Assembly: GCA_021824855.1 (NCBI GenBank)
Contig: JAKAJX010000233.1
Span: 1-25,342, forward strand
Length of the DNA: 25,342 bases
Reading direction: 5' to 3'
Source: Bacteroidota bacterium
Lineage (GTDB): Bacteria > Bacteroidota > Bacteroidia > Chitinophagales > Chitinophagaceae
Shown: positions 14,888 to 22,704 of the stretch, in pieces
How the letters are laid out: every line of letters begins with the position of its first letter
How positions within the stretch are numbered: position 1 is the first letter of the stretch
The notes under the pieces: model-generated
Seen by the model: the letters and a program-made list of their open reading frames with translations, nothing else
Databases searched by the model: none
Told to the model about the DNA's origin: nothing
Position numbers and translations under genes: made by a program

Positions 14888-15250
14888 ATGCTTACTGCTA
14901 TAAAAAATGTTGATGATTATGTTGCTTTACAACCCGAAAATATTAGAGAAAAATTAGAGAAATTAAGGCAAACTATTAAAACGGCTGCACCTGCCGCAAC
15001 AGAAGTAATTAGTTATGGAATGCCTGCCTATAAACTAAATGGCATGCTGGTATATTTTGCCGCTCACAAACAACATATAGGCTTATACCCCATGCCATCG
15101 GCAATACTTGCTTTTAAAAATGAGCTTACCAATTATGTAACAGCAAAAGCTACCGTACAATTTCCACACAACAAACCTATTCCGTACGGATTGGTAAAAA
15201 AAATAATTCAATTAAGAGTAAAAGAAAATATCAATAAAAAGAAAAAATAA
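14888..15250 (+). CDS. DUF1801 (YdhG-like) protein
   Basis: This 120-aa protein matches the DUF1801/YdhG fold, related to the frataxin/YjbR-like domain. Elements seen are NVDDYVALQPENIREKLEKL (8-27), the hallmark ATEVISYGMPAYKLNGMLVYFAAHK (37-61, with the conserved E-x-I-x-Y-G-M-P) and HIGLYPMPSAI (63-73). Members have been linked to intracellular iron handling, but evidence is thin and no metal site can be pointed to here. The C terminus is a Lys-rich tail. It lies between the DoxX-like gene (15 nt) and a Nudix gene (4 nt), so translation of the group is probably coupled. Confidence 0.8.
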   Translation: MLTAIKNVDDYVALQPENIREKLEKLRQTIKTAAPAATEVISYGMPAYKLNGMLVYFAAHKQHIGLYPMPSAILAFKNELTNYVTAKATVQFPHNKPIPYGLVKKIIQLRVKENINKKKK

Positions 15251-15254
15251 ACAA

Positions 15255-15716
15255 ATGGCCTTATTTAATGTAAGAGTATACGGAATTTTGTTAGATAGTA
15301 ACCATCGTGTTTTAGTTACCGATGAGTTTATAAGAGGAAATTATTTTACTAAATTTCCCGGTGGCGGATTAGAGTTTGGTGAGGGAACGAGAGATTGTTT
15401 AAAAAGAGAATTTAAAGAAGAAGCTAATATAGAAGTAACAGTGGGTAATCATATTTATACTACCGATTTTTTTCAAATCTCTGCCTTTAATAATATTGAC
15501 CAAATTATTTCCATTTACTATTTTGTTAGTACCAACGAACCTATTCATTTATATACAAAATTAAAACCTTTCGATTTTGAACCTCATCAAATTGCCGACC
15601 CTAAAGGAAGTAGTGAAGTATTTAGATGGATTGAATGGAATGAGTTTTCAGAAGAATCTGTTTCGCTTCCAATAGATAAAGTGGTTGTAAAAATGTTGAA
15701 AGAAAATTCATTTTAA
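15255..15716 (+). CDS. Nudix hydrolase
   Basis: The 153-aa protein has one Nudix domain. The box GX5EX7REUXEEXGU is present with G37, E43 and REFKEEANI at 51-59; the metal-binding R51, E52, E55 and E56 are all kept, while the usual Gly is replaced by Asn at position 58, which still allows activity in some members. Nudix enzymes hydrolyse nucleoside diphosphates linked to another group; the substrate is unknown. The gene begins 4 nt after the DUF1801 stop and is the last of the dapF-side row. It is followed by a hairpin shared with the convergent toxin-antitoxin pair. Confidence 0.85.
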   Translation: MALFNVRVYGILLDSNHRVLVTDEFIRGNYFTKFPGGGLEFGEGTRDCLKREFKEEANIEVTVGNHIYTTDFFQISAFNNIDQIISIYYFVSTNEPIHLYTKLKPFDFEPHQIADPKGSSEVFRWIEWNEFSEESVSLPIDKVVVKMLKENSF

Positions 15717-15779
15717 AACGAACAGGGATTGCTAAGTCAAACCCAAATTGCAGCAAGCCCCATGTTGTACGTTCGTTTT
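15716..15779. terminator. bidirectional terminator, also attC-like in shape
   Basis: Outer arms AAACGAAC (15716-15723) and GTTCGTTT (15771-15778) are perfectly complementary. Inner arms GGGATTGCT (15725-15733) and AGCAAGCCC (15752-15760) pair with one mismatch, and the fold is asymmetric. The T-run at 15776-15781 ends the plus-strand Nudix operon. The minus strand ends in A/T-rich sequence as well, so both convergent operons may terminate here. On the minus strand it reads GTACAACATGGGGCTTGC, similar to site B (CTACAACGTTAAGGGCTT). Confidence 0.6.
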
Positions 15780-16064
15780 TTATGTCGCAATAGGACTAAC
15801 TCTAATTTGTCCACCAACCGCTTTTAGAACTTTTAGAATTGTTGAGAACTGAGGTTTAGAACCTTTTGCTAAAGCTTTATATAAGCTTGGTCTGCTTAAA
15901 CCTGTCTCTTCTGCAATTTTAGTCATTCCAATTGCTTTTGCAATGTGTCCAATTGCTGTAACTATTTCGTCATTATTACCTTCTTCTAACACTGTGTTTA
16001 AGTATTCAGCAATCATTTCATTACTGTCCAAATAATCTGCTATTTCAAATTTTGTTGTTTCCAT
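15780..16064 (-). CDS. HTH antitoxin, HigA-like addiction-module antidote
   Basis: This 94-aa protein has the layout of the 'putative addiction module antidote' group: an N-terminal segment FEIADYLDSNEMIAEYLNTV (6-25), a helical linker, then a helix-turn-helix GMTKIAEETGLSRPSLYKAL (about 46-65) and FSTILKVLKAVGGQI at the C terminus. It should bind and neutralise the toxin encoded directly upstream and repress the shared promoter. The gene starts 3 nt after the toxin stop; the toxin-first order is normal for HigBA-type modules. Residue composition and size are typical, and nothing appears broken. The stop lies at the terminator shared with the Nudix operon. Confidence 0.85.
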   Translation of the reverse strand: METTKFEIADYLDSNEMIAEYLNTVLEEGNNDEIVTAIGHIAKAIGMTKIAEETGLSRPSLYKALAKGSKPQFSTILKVLKAVGGQIRVSPIAT

Positions 16065-16067
16065 TTT

Positions 16068-16394
16068 TTACATTTTTAATTTGTTCCAAATTTCTTTTGC
16101 TTTTTCTATGTCTTTTTGCTGGGTAGATTTGTCACCACCAATTAACAGAATAATAATTTTACCATTCCTTTCCTTAAAATAAACTCGATAGCCTTTTGCA
16201 TGATTAATTCTAAGTTCTTTTATTCCGTCACCAACTGGTTTACAGTCACCAAAATGTTCATCTTTTTCTAATTTTTGTATTCTAAACAAAATCTTAGCTT
16301 TTGCAGTTATGTCATTTAGTTTTCTAAGCCATTTGTCAAACTCTGTAGTTTTTTCTATAGAAACATGATAAAAATCGTATTCATTTGGATACAA
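16068..16394 (-). CDS. RelE/ParE-superfamily toxin, HigB-like
   Basis: This 108-aa protein matches the HigB-like toxin group (often annotated phage-derived Gp49-like). Seen are TEFDKWLRKLNDITAKAKILFRIQKLEKDEHFGDCKPVGDGIKELRI (17-63, quoted as a region) with the key helix and the GDGIKELRI strand, then GYRVYFKERNGKIIILLIGGDKSTQQKDIEKAKE (about 68-101), in which the conserved R-v-Y and GGDKS.Q..DI..A elements are complete. Such toxins cleave mRNA on the ribosome. Translation from the first Met gives a slightly long N terminus, so a later start is possible. It is the upstream partner of the HTH antitoxin. Confidence 0.87.
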   Translation of the reverse strand: MYPNEYDFYHVSIEKTTEFDKWLRKLNDITAKAKILFRIQKLEKDEHFGDCKPVGDGIKELRINHAKGYRVYFKERNGKIIILLIGGDKSTQQKDIEKAKEIWNKLKM

Positions 16395-16547
16395 ATTTAT
16401 ACTAAAAAATAAGAAGTTTTTGGATTATTTTTAAAAGTCTTAATTCTCGTCTAAAATGACGCACAACATACCATTTTAACTGAATAATAAAACAGTTTTA
16501 AAAATTTCTATTGGAATATACTTTGTAGTTCTGTGGTGTATTGCTGA

Positions 16548-17444
16548 TTAATTTACATTGCGATATTCGTTGGGCGACTGCCCTACTCTTTGCTTAAATA
16601 AACGGCTAAAATGTTGCGGATATTTAAAGCCCAATTCATACGCAATTTGGTTAACCGATTTGCTATGATCAAATATTTTTTCTTTTGCTACATCAATTAC
16701 TTTCCATTGAATATATTCTTGTGCTGTTTTGCCTGTTTCTTTTTTAATTAAATCGCCAAAATAGTTGGCAGATAAATTAAGTTCATCGGCACAATAAGCT
16801 ACAGAAGGCAAACCAATTGAATTAGGTTTATCAGTTTCAAAATAGTCATTCAACAAATATTCAAATCTTTCTACAATATCTCTATGCACTTTATCACGGG
16901 TAAAAAATTGGCGATCGTAAAAACGCAAACAATAATCTAAAAAAAGTTCAATATTAGATACAATCAACTTTTTACTGTGCTTGTCAATACTCTGTTGTAA
17001 CTCGTATTGAATTTTTGAAAAACAATCCAACACAATTTTTCTTTCACGGTCTGATACATGAAGTGCTTCGTTAGATTGATAACCGAAAAAAGTATAATGT
17101 TGTATATACCGACCAAGAGAAGTACCATGTATTAAGTCGGGATGAAATAACAAAGCATACCCTTTGGGCTGATAAGTTTCTCCATTGCTATTGATTCCGG
17201 CAATTTGCCCCGGAGCAAGAAAAACCAATGTTCCTTCCTGATAATCATACGTATGCCTACCATACAGCAAGTCGCCGCACTTTACCTCTTTCAAAAAGAT
17301 GGTGTAAAATCCAAAATACATTCTGGAACCTTGTCGGGGTGCAGCTTTTGACAAATCAACAACACTTACCAGCGGATGCAAAGTTTCGTTATTGTTAAAT
17401 ACGTTGTAGTCATTGATTGTTTCAAAGCGTCGCATAGTATCCAT
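16548..17444 (-). CDS. AraC-family transcriptional regulator
   Basis: The 298-aa protein has a cupin-like N-terminal sensing half (residues about 25-130; GTLVFLAPGQI at 71-81 is the characteristic strand) and a C-terminal AraC double helix-turn-helix (about 195-298). The latter includes LNLSANYFGDLIKKETGKTA and the second-helix signature VNQIAYELGFKYPQHFSRLF, ending KQRVGQSPNEYR. The gene is divergent from the aldo/keto reductase at 17599, with 154 nt between them. By the usual logic of such pairs it controls that gene and possibly the three secreted-protein genes after it; the inducer is unknown. Confidence 0.88.
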   Translation of the reverse strand: MDTMRRFETINDYNVFNNNETLHPLVSVVDLSKAAPRQGSRMYFGFYTIFLKEVKCGDLLYGRHTYDYQEGTLVFLAPGQIAGINSNGETYQPKGYALLFHPDLIHGTSLGRYIQHYTFFGYQSNEALHVSDRERKIVLDCFSKIQYELQQSIDKHSKKLIVSNIELFLDYCLRFYDRQFFTRDKVHRDIVERFEYLLNDYFETDKPNSIGLPSVAYCADELNLSANYFGDLIKKETGKTAQEYIQWKVIDVAKEKIFDHSKSVNQIAYELGFKYPQHFSRLFKQRVGQSPNEYRNVN

Positions 17445-17598
17445 AACGTTATTGTTTTCTTAACTCAAAATTACTGGTTTATTCATCCCTTAATATATCT
17501 GCACTTCCTAATCAGCAATATTGGTAGATAAATCCGTAATTTATATACGCTGCAAATAATTTATTCATGCCACCTTTGCACAAGTAATAATAGGAAAT

Positions 17599-18450
17599 AT
17601 GCAAAAAATACAATTGAATAACGGCGTTGAAATGCCCCTACTTGGATTTGGCGTTTTTCAGGTAACTAATTTAGAAGAATGCGAAAGAAGTGTATTGGAT
17701 GCTATTGAAACAGGCTATCGTTTAATTGATACTGCCGCTTCGTATAAAAACGAAGAAGCAGTGGGAAAAGCTATTAAGAAAAGTGGTGTAGCAAGAGAAG
17801 AATTATTTGTTACAACCAAACTCTGGATACAATCTAACGGCTATGAAGGAACCAAAAAAGCTTTTGAAAATTCCTTGAAGAAATTGCAATTAGATTATCT
17901 TGATTTATATTTAATTCATCAACCTTATGGCGATGTGTATGGCGAATGGAGAGCCATGCAAGATTTGTATAAAGAAGGAAAAATTAGAGCCATTGGCGTA
18001 AGCAATTTTCATCCTGATAGGCTTATGGATTTGATGATACATAATGAAATTGTTCCGGCAGTTAATCAAATTGAAACGCATCCTTTCCATCAGCAAATTG
18101 AAACACAACAATTTTTGGAAGAGCATCATGTTCAAATAGAATCATGGGGGCCATTTGCCGAGGGAAAAAATAATATTTTTCAGAATGAATTGTTACTTTC
18201 AATTGCAAAGAAATACAACAAATCAATAGCACAAGTTATCCTTCGCTGGCTTACGCAAAGAGGTGTAGTAGCCATTCCAAAATCTGTTCGTAAAGAAAGA
18301 ATGGAAGAAAATTGTAGCATTTTTGATTTTGAATTAAGTGCGGAAGATATGGAAACCATTAAAACATTAGACACCAAAACAAGCAGCTTTTTCGACCACC
18401 GCGATCCTTCCATGGTACAATGGCTGGGAGAAAGAAAATTAGATTTTTAA
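17599..18450 (+). CDS. aldo/keto reductase
   Basis: This 283-aa NADPH-dependent oxidoreductase belongs to the AKR5-like bacterial group. The catalytic tetrad is complete: D44 and Y49 in RLIDTAASYKNE, K74 in TTKLW and H107 in LIHQPYG. The substrate-barrel sequence KIRAIGVSNF (about 128-137) and the cofactor motif IPKSVRKERMEEN (about 225-237) are also present. It reduces carbonyls or oxidises alcohols; the physiological substrate is not evident. It is divergent from an AraC regulator and followed 72 nt later by a beta-propeller gene on the same strand. A CACCTTTG (17570-17577) about 20 nt upstream resembles a weak -7 element. Confidence 0.92.
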   Translation: MQKIQLNNGVEMPLLGFGVFQVTNLEECERSVLDAIETGYRLIDTAASYKNEEAVGKAIKKSGVAREELFVTTKLWIQSNGYEGTKKAFENSLKKLQLDYLDLYLIHQPYGDVYGEWRAMQDLYKEGKIRAIGVSNFHPDRLMDLMIHNEIVPAVNQIETHPFHQQIETQQFLEEHHVQIESWGPFAEGKNNIFQNELLLSIAKKYNKSIAQVILRWLTQRGVVAIPKSVRKERMEENCSIFDFELSAEDMETIKTLDTKTSSFFDHRDPSMVQWLGERKLDF

Positions 18451-18522
18451 CTCACTTGAAAAAAACAAACTTGACAAATAATCAAACCCATATTTATTCA
18501 TTCAGCAGATAAACCTCATCGC

Positions 18523-19356
18523 ATGAAAAAAAGTATAAGCATTATTTTAATCTGCCTTTTCCTGTTACCGGGGCAATCACAATCGCAAAAAATTATCGAT
18601 AGTCTTGTTGGACCGGAAAGTATTCTTAAAGTGGGTGATAAATTATTTGTGTCCAACTTAAGAGGCGGATTTATTTCTGAATTGTCTGAAGACGGAAAAT
18701 TTATCCGAAGAAAATTTCAAAAAACAGTTTTGTATGCACCCAAAGGCTTGGCTGCAATGAATAATATCATTTACGTAACAGATACATCTCGTGTGGTGGG
18801 TTTTGATATTAATTCCGGAGAACAGGTTTTTGAACTTACCATTCCTGCAGCCACATTTCTCAATGATTTATGCACCGAAGAAAAAAACATGCTGGCAGTT
18901 ACCGATTCAAAAAGCGATCATGTATATCTTATAAATACGTTAGACAAAACAATTCAATTTTTAGGAAACGTAGCCGGAGCTAATGGAGTTACGTACAATA
19001 CAAAAACAAAACAATTGTATGTATGCGGTGTGGGTGTAAAATGGAATGGCCAAGGAAAAATGTATGTAAAAAACATGGGTAAACAGGATACGCTATTTAC
19101 CGAATTACCAAACAGTCCAATAGGATTTTTTGATGGAATTGAGTTTATAGATGATGATCATTTAATTGTTGATGATTGGTCGCATGGTGGAAGACTTTTT
19201 ATTTATGATTTAAAGAATGATAGCAGCACATCGTATACAATTAACAATGGCACGGCTGATTTGTATTACGATAAAGTATCCGGAGACATCTATATTCCTG
19301 ATATAAATAAAAACAGAGTACTGATTGAAAATATACACAGCTTAAAAAAAGATTAG
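18523..19356 (+). CDS. secreted beta-propeller protein, SMP-30/NHL-like
   Basis: The 277-aa protein begins with a Sec signal peptide (MKKSISIILICLFLLPGQSQSQ), so it is exported. The rest is built of repeating strands of the type seen in SMP-30/gluconolactonase and NHL propellers: KVGDKLFVSNLRGGFISELS (about 36-55), APKGLAAMNNIIYVTDTSRV (68-87), TFLNDLCTEEKNMLAVTDS (109-127), PIGFFDGIEFIDDDHLIVDDW (200-220) and YYDKVSGDIYIPDINKNRV (247-265). Each has the D/N-containing turn of such blades. No catalytic acid set is certain, so enzymatic activity is open. It precedes cupin and NTF2-like genes, both also exported. Confidence 0.8.
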   Translation: MKKSISIILICLFLLPGQSQSQKIIDSLVGPESILKVGDKLFVSNLRGGFISELSEDGKFIRRKFQKTVLYAPKGLAAMNNIIYVTDTSRVVGFDINSGEQVFELTIPAATFLNDLCTEEKNMLAVTDSKSDHVYLINTLDKTIQFLGNVAGANGVTYNTKTKQLYVCGVGVKWNGQGKMYVKNMGKQDTLFTELPNSPIGFFDGIEFIDDDHLIVDDWSHGGRLFIYDLKNDSSTSYTINNGTADLYYDKVSGDIYIPDINKNRVLIENIHSLKKD

Positions 19357-19381
19357 CATCACATCAACAATAATAACCAAT

Positions 19382-19837
19382 ATGAAAAAAACATTTTTAG
19401 TACTAATGCTGGCCACGGCAGCCTTTTGTAACCATTTAATTGCACAGGATGCGGCTGTTTTTCCTAAAGGAGAAATATCTACCACTAATAATCACACCGG
19501 AACTGTTTGGCTTAAAGAATTAAACGCTCCTGATAGTATTTTCAGTTACAGCATAGCAGTTGCAAGCTTTGCATCGGGTGCAAAATTAGATTGGCATATT
19601 CATCCCGGAGGACAAATCTTACTCATCATCGAAGGCACCGGTTATTACCAGGAAAAAGGGAAACCAATACAAATAGTTCATAAAGGCGATGTAATTAAAT
19701 GCCTTCCGGGTGTGGCGCATTGGCATGGGGCATCGCCGAAAAGCAGCTTTGCTTATATCGCTACTACGCCTGCACAAAAAGGAAATACAATATGGCTAAA
19801 AAGGGTAACCGATGAAGAATATAATAGCATACAATAA
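19382..19837 (+). CDS. secreted cupin-domain protein
   Basis: This 151-aa protein has a signal peptide (residues 1-21, cleavage near LIAQ-D) and a single cupin barrel. Cupin motif 1 is WHIHPGGQILLIIEGTGYY: H72, H74, Q78 and E84 would be metal ligands. Motif 2 is PGVAHWHGASP with H113. The GGQ-ILL-I-EG form is typical of cupins linked to carboxymuconolactone decarboxylase-like and quinone or aldehyde stress operons. The gene starts 25 nt after the propeller gene and is followed 37 nt later by the NTF2-like gene, so these are probably co-transcribed. Confidence 0.85.
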   Translation: MKKTFLVLMLATAAFCNHLIAQDAAVFPKGEISTTNNHTGTVWLKELNAPDSIFSYSIAVASFASGAKLDWHIHPGGQILLIIEGTGYYQEKGKPIQIVHKGDVIKCLPGVAHWHGASPKSSFAYIATTPAQKGNTIWLKRVTDEEYNSIQ

Positions 19838-19874
19838 CATCCTACTTTACTGTAAATTTTTAAAATAAAAAAAT

Positions 19875-20366
19875 ATGAAATCAAAAATTTTCGGACTGTT
19901 TCTGGTAATACTAAGTGTGCAATTAACCTACGCACAACCAACCGAAACAATTAAAACCGCCACCAACAACACACCAGAACAACAGGAAGTCATCAACCTT
20001 TCCCAACAGAAATGGAATTGGATGGCAGATAAAAATGTAGATTCTTTAAATATGCTGTTTGATACCAACGCCATGTTTGTGCACATGGGAGGAAGCTGGG
20101 GAAAAACCCAAGAACTTGGTGTTATTAAAAGCGGTGGTATATGGTATAAAAAAGCCGAGGTGTATTCGGTAATAGTCAACATTATGGGCAATACTGCTAT
20201 CCTTTTAAATGATATTGACCTAGTTGCTGAAGTTGGCGGACGTGAAGTTACCAATCCTTTTATGGTAACGGAGGTATATATTAAAGAAAACGGAAAATGG
20301 AAAATGGGCTCACTTACTTTCTCACACCTGCTAAGGCCGGTTAAAATGACTACCAATAAAAATTAA
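19875..20366 (+). CDS. secreted NTF2-like (DUF4440) protein
   Basis: The 163-aa protein has an N-terminal signal peptide (MKSKIFGLFLVILSVQLTYA) and then an NTF2-like cone fold of the DUF4440/SnoaL kind: EVINLSQQKWNWMADKNVDSLNMLFD (about 37-62) with the K-x-x-x-L element, AMFVHMGGSW (66-75), and a C-terminal pair of strands EVYIKENGKWKMGSLTFS (about 132-149). Members are catalytic or simply ligand-binding; no catalytic His-Asp pair can be assigned confidently. It is the last gene of the propeller-cupin group. Its 3' flank, 20367-20531, shows no further gene and leads into the insertion sequence. Confidence 0.8.
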   Translation: MKSKIFGLFLVILSVQLTYAQPTETIKTATNNTPEQQEVINLSQQKWNWMADKNVDSLNMLFDTNAMFVHMGGSWGKTQELGVIKSGGIWYKKAEVYSVIVNIMGNTAILLNDIDLVAEVGGREVTNPFMVTEVYIKENGKWKMGSLTFSHLLRPVKMTTNKN

Positions 20367-20531
20367 GATAGTTACTGCCACAGATGGTACTTAATTTTTC
20401 TAACGTGGAAGCTCCACCAAAGAAATAAATTGGAACGAAATGAAAACTGCCACATTTATTTTACTTATCATTGATTAATGAGGATTGCCATCTGCGGATT
20501 ATACAATTCAAGAATAGAAAATCAGGTAATG

Positions 20532-20549
20532 TACTGAAAAATAGTTGGT
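20532..20549 (+). repeat. insertion sequence left terminal inverted repeat
   Basis: The sequence is TACTGAAAAATAGTTGGT, identical over 18 bp to the reverse complement of 21762-21779. Similarity fades inward (GATTTTTTC against AAAATCCG). Confidence 0.92.
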
Positions 20550-20655
20550 GATTTTTTCAAAATAAATCCTTTTATTAGCGATATTAATCTGAAGAGGAAG
20601 CAGGCTCTGCTGGAGAGCAACCTATCAGCAATAAGATTAATGCAAGACGATAGTC

Positions 20656-20686
20656 AATAGCAGTCATTTAATGGCTGCTATTTTTA
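20656..20686 (+). terminator. Rho-independent terminator inside the insertion sequence
   Basis: ATAGCAGTCAT (20657-20667) pairs with ATGGCTGCTAT (20671-20681) through 11 bp with one T-G pair and a 3-nt loop, followed by a T-run (20681-20685) on the plus strand. It would stop plus-strand transcripts coming from the cupin/NTF2-like operon before they cross the transposase gene as antisense RNA. Confidence 0.75.
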
Positions 20687-20720
20687 GTTATTATCGGATT
20701 GCTGTATGGTCTAAAAAAAC

Positions 20721-21690
20721 TCACATATTGGACTTATTCCTGAAGTAGATATACCATTTAATAAAATTGATTCTGTTGTTTTTAGTGAGCCCTCTATGCA
20801 GGTCAAGATGGTTTTTCAAATGACCAAAATAAGACTCAATGCCGTTAGTAGTTTTGGGAATATTGTTGTTATCCAAATAATGAAACATATTGGGTAATGC
20901 TCTTTTTATGGTCAGAAAAGATCGCCTGATTAATTTGTGTTTATACCAATATCTGCCAGTTTCCGGTTTATACGATTTTTCTTTCAGGAAGTCTTTGAAT
21001 TTAATTTCCCATGCCGATAAACTTTGAATCCAATATTGCTTATCGTTGTATGTTGCTATGCGATGTATCATCAATACTAATGCTCTTAATTCTTTAGCTG
21101 CCTCATAGGTTGGATTGGCTGTAAGCCACAGCAGGCTCATTCTTTGAATATGTACCAGGCATCGTTGTACCACAACACCAGGCATTATTTTTTTGATGGC
21201 TTTCAGTGTGGCTTTATGGCCATCACAAGTAATACTGGCTACCTGCAATCCAAGGTTTAGTAAATTATTTAAGTCCTCTTTTATCTCCTCATATCGCTCT
21301 GCATCCGAGAATCTAAATAGTTGCGTGTAACTAATCATATCATCCTGATAACAGACCACACAAAACTTTTTAAAGTAGGTAGCATCTACTCTTAAGTGAA
21401 TATTATCATGATGAATAATGGAGGTTAGCGGAACTCTGTTGAGGAAATAATAAAAAGTCTTTTGAAGAGTATCTTTTGATAAACCGCTATCTCTTTGAAG
21501 TGTTTTATAAGTTTGTCTTTCCAATACCCATTTATGGAACCATACAAAACGATTACTATACTTTACGGAAATATTTAACCAACAAAACAACTGGCCGCAT
21601 TGCTTGCATTTAAATCGTTGTTTGCCGTTTTGTTTTCCCCATTTTATCACTGAAAAACTGTCGCAAGTAGGGCAAGATTTTTTTTGACAT
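20721..21690 (-). CDS. IS transposase (DDE, IS256/MULE-like), frameshift near start
   Basis: The main frame (20721-21650, 309 aa) has a DDE core: LRVDATYFKKF (D about 89), ITCDGHKATLKAI (D about 144), PGVVVQRCLVHIQRMS (about 157-172, the C-x2-H of this class) and TTNGIESYFGHLK (E about 271). It starts at a GTG-preceded MIKWG, which cuts a zinc ribbon: RFKCKQCGQLF (C15, C18) lacks its partner. In the same frame, upstream codons encode SCPTCDSFSV, giving the missing CPTC, but the only ATG (21690-21688) lies in another frame, separated by A8 (21685-21678). With seven A's it would read MSKKSCPTC and continue in frame. So either a slippage signal or a single-base disruption. Confidence 0.75.
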
Positions 21691-21704
21691 AGTAAGAAAT
21701 TGAA

Positions 21705-21735
21705 AAGGGTTTCAATTTAGATCATTGAAACCCTT
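21705..21735. other. 12-bp hairpin upstream of transposase start
   Basis: AAGGGTTTCAAT (21705-21716) and ATTGAAACCCTT (21724-21735) are perfectly complementary around a 7-nt loop. AGTAAG and CTTACT just outside can extend the pairing on one side. It lies 15 nt upstream of the ATG of the A8 frame, inside the right end of the element. It could block outside transcripts or hide the ribosome site on read-through RNA. Confidence 0.65.
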
Positions 21736-21761
21736 ACTCACACTAAATTCTATCGGATTTT

Positions 21762-21779
21762 ACCAACTATTTTTCAGTA
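21762..21779 (-). repeat. insertion sequence right terminal inverted repeat
   Basis: ACCAACTATTTTTCAGTA, exact reverse complement of the left terminal repeat at 20532-20549. Confidence 0.92.
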
Positions 21780-21792
21780 TTATACCGAAAAT

Positions 21793-21826
21793 CAAAAATC
21801 TGCCTTTTTGTATAGGCAGATTTTTG
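21793..21826. terminator. bidirectional Rho-independent terminator
   Basis: CAAAAATCTGCCT (21793-21805) and AGGCAGATTTTTG (21814-21826) form a perfect 13-bp stem with an 8-nt loop, flanked by A and T runs on both strands. It lies 57 nt after the stop of the transporter gene on the minus strand, and just outside the insertion sequence, so it ends the transporter transcript before it enters the element. Confidence 0.88.
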
Positions 21827-21882
21827 AAAATATTTTTCAATGAAAAATTGAGTTATTAATTATAAGCAATCCTACCAATTGC

Positions 21883-22692
21883 TTATCCTGCTGTAGGTAT
21901 ATTGGCAAAAGCATCAATCTCTTCGCCCATAGCGGCACGTTTCATTTTATGTGCCATATCGTGTCCAACATAATTTTCAATCCATTTTTCAATAATATAA
22001 ATAAGCGGTGTTAAAATAATAGCCATAACAAACTTGTACGTATAATTAACCAAACAAATGGCTAATACCAATTGCCAACTCCACCCATTACCAATTTTAA
22101 ATGCAATAAATAACACAATAAAACTATCTACCAATTGCGAAACCAGTGTAGATCCTGTAGCCCGTAGCCAAACCCACTTCTCTCCTGTTACACGTTTTAT
22201 TTTATGAAATACGGTAACATCAACAATTTGACTAACTAAAAATGCGGTAAGACTTCCGAAGATGATCCACATTCCCTGACCAAAAATTCCTACAAAAGCA
22301 TTTTGCATATTAGGAATACCGCTATTGGCTTTAGAGCCAATCCAAAAATCGGCCGGAGGAACTTGCATGGCAGTATAAAACATTAAAAATGCATAGCCAA
22401 TTAAAATTACAGCAGTATAACTAATTCTTTTTACTGCTTTAGGACCATAAAACTCATTTACCACATCCGTCATTACAAATTCTAATGGCCATAATAAAAC
22501 ACCTGCCGTTAAATTAAACGACAGGCCGGATTGTCCAAATATGGTAAAATTAGCAGGAGTACCTCCCAGTAGTTTTTCGAAAGAAAATATTTTCCCGCCA
22601 ATACATTCTGCAATTAAAGCATTGGCAACAAAAAAGGCGGCAAATCCTATAAAAAGCTTGGTAGGTTTATCTTTTAAAATATTGCTGATCAT
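21883..22692 (-). CDS. queuosine precursor transporter, VUT/YhhQ family
   Basis: The 269-aa membrane protein belongs to the VUT (DUF165, YhhQ) family, which imports preQ0/preQ1 for tRNA queuosine synthesis. Family signatures are FVMTDVVNEFYGPKAVKRISY (about 72-92), VGIFGQGMWIIFGSLTAFLVSQIVDVTVFHKIK (about 134-166, quoted as a region) and WLRATGSTLVSQLVDSFIVLFIAF (about 175-198). About six transmembrane helices can be counted. The C-terminal 30 residues are polar (HDMAHKMKRAAMGEEIDAFA). A 12-nt gap separates it from the 94-aa gene upstream, which is likely in the same transcript; a strong terminator follows it. Confidence 0.88.
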   Translation of the reverse strand: MISNILKDKPTKLFIGFAAFFVANALIAECIGGKIFSFEKLLGGTPANFTIFGQSGLSFNLTAGVLLWPLEFVMTDVVNEFYGPKAVKRISYTAVILIGYAFLMFYTAMQVPPADFWIGSKANSGIPNMQNAFVGIFGQGMWIIFGSLTAFLVSQIVDVTVFHKIKRVTGEKWVWLRATGSTLVSQLVDSFIVLFIAFKIGNGWSWQLVLAICLVNYTYKFVMAIILTPLIYIIEKWIENYVGHDMAHKMKRAAMGEEIDAFANIPTAG

Positions 22693-22704
22693 TGATTGAA
22701 TTGA

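Larger units (their letters stand above)
20532..21779 (-). mobile_element. insertion sequence with 18-bp perfect terminal repeats
   Basis: TACTGAAAAATAGTTGGT (20532-20549) and its exact reverse complement ACCAACTATTTTTCAGTA (21762-21779) bound a 1248-bp element carrying one transposase gene on the minus strand. The flanks show no clear target duplication; a TA duplication is possible if the true ends are at CTG/CAG. The element lies between the NTF2-like gene and the transporter terminator, so it interrupts no recognisable gene. Its left non-coding part (20550-20720) includes a plus-strand terminator, and its right part a 12-bp hairpin. Confidence 0.92.

Noticed and set aside
20532..21779. 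Target-site duplication of 8-9 bp around the insertion sequence
   Set aside because: The flanks (GTAATG on the left, TTATAC on the right) do not match; only a possible TA remains.
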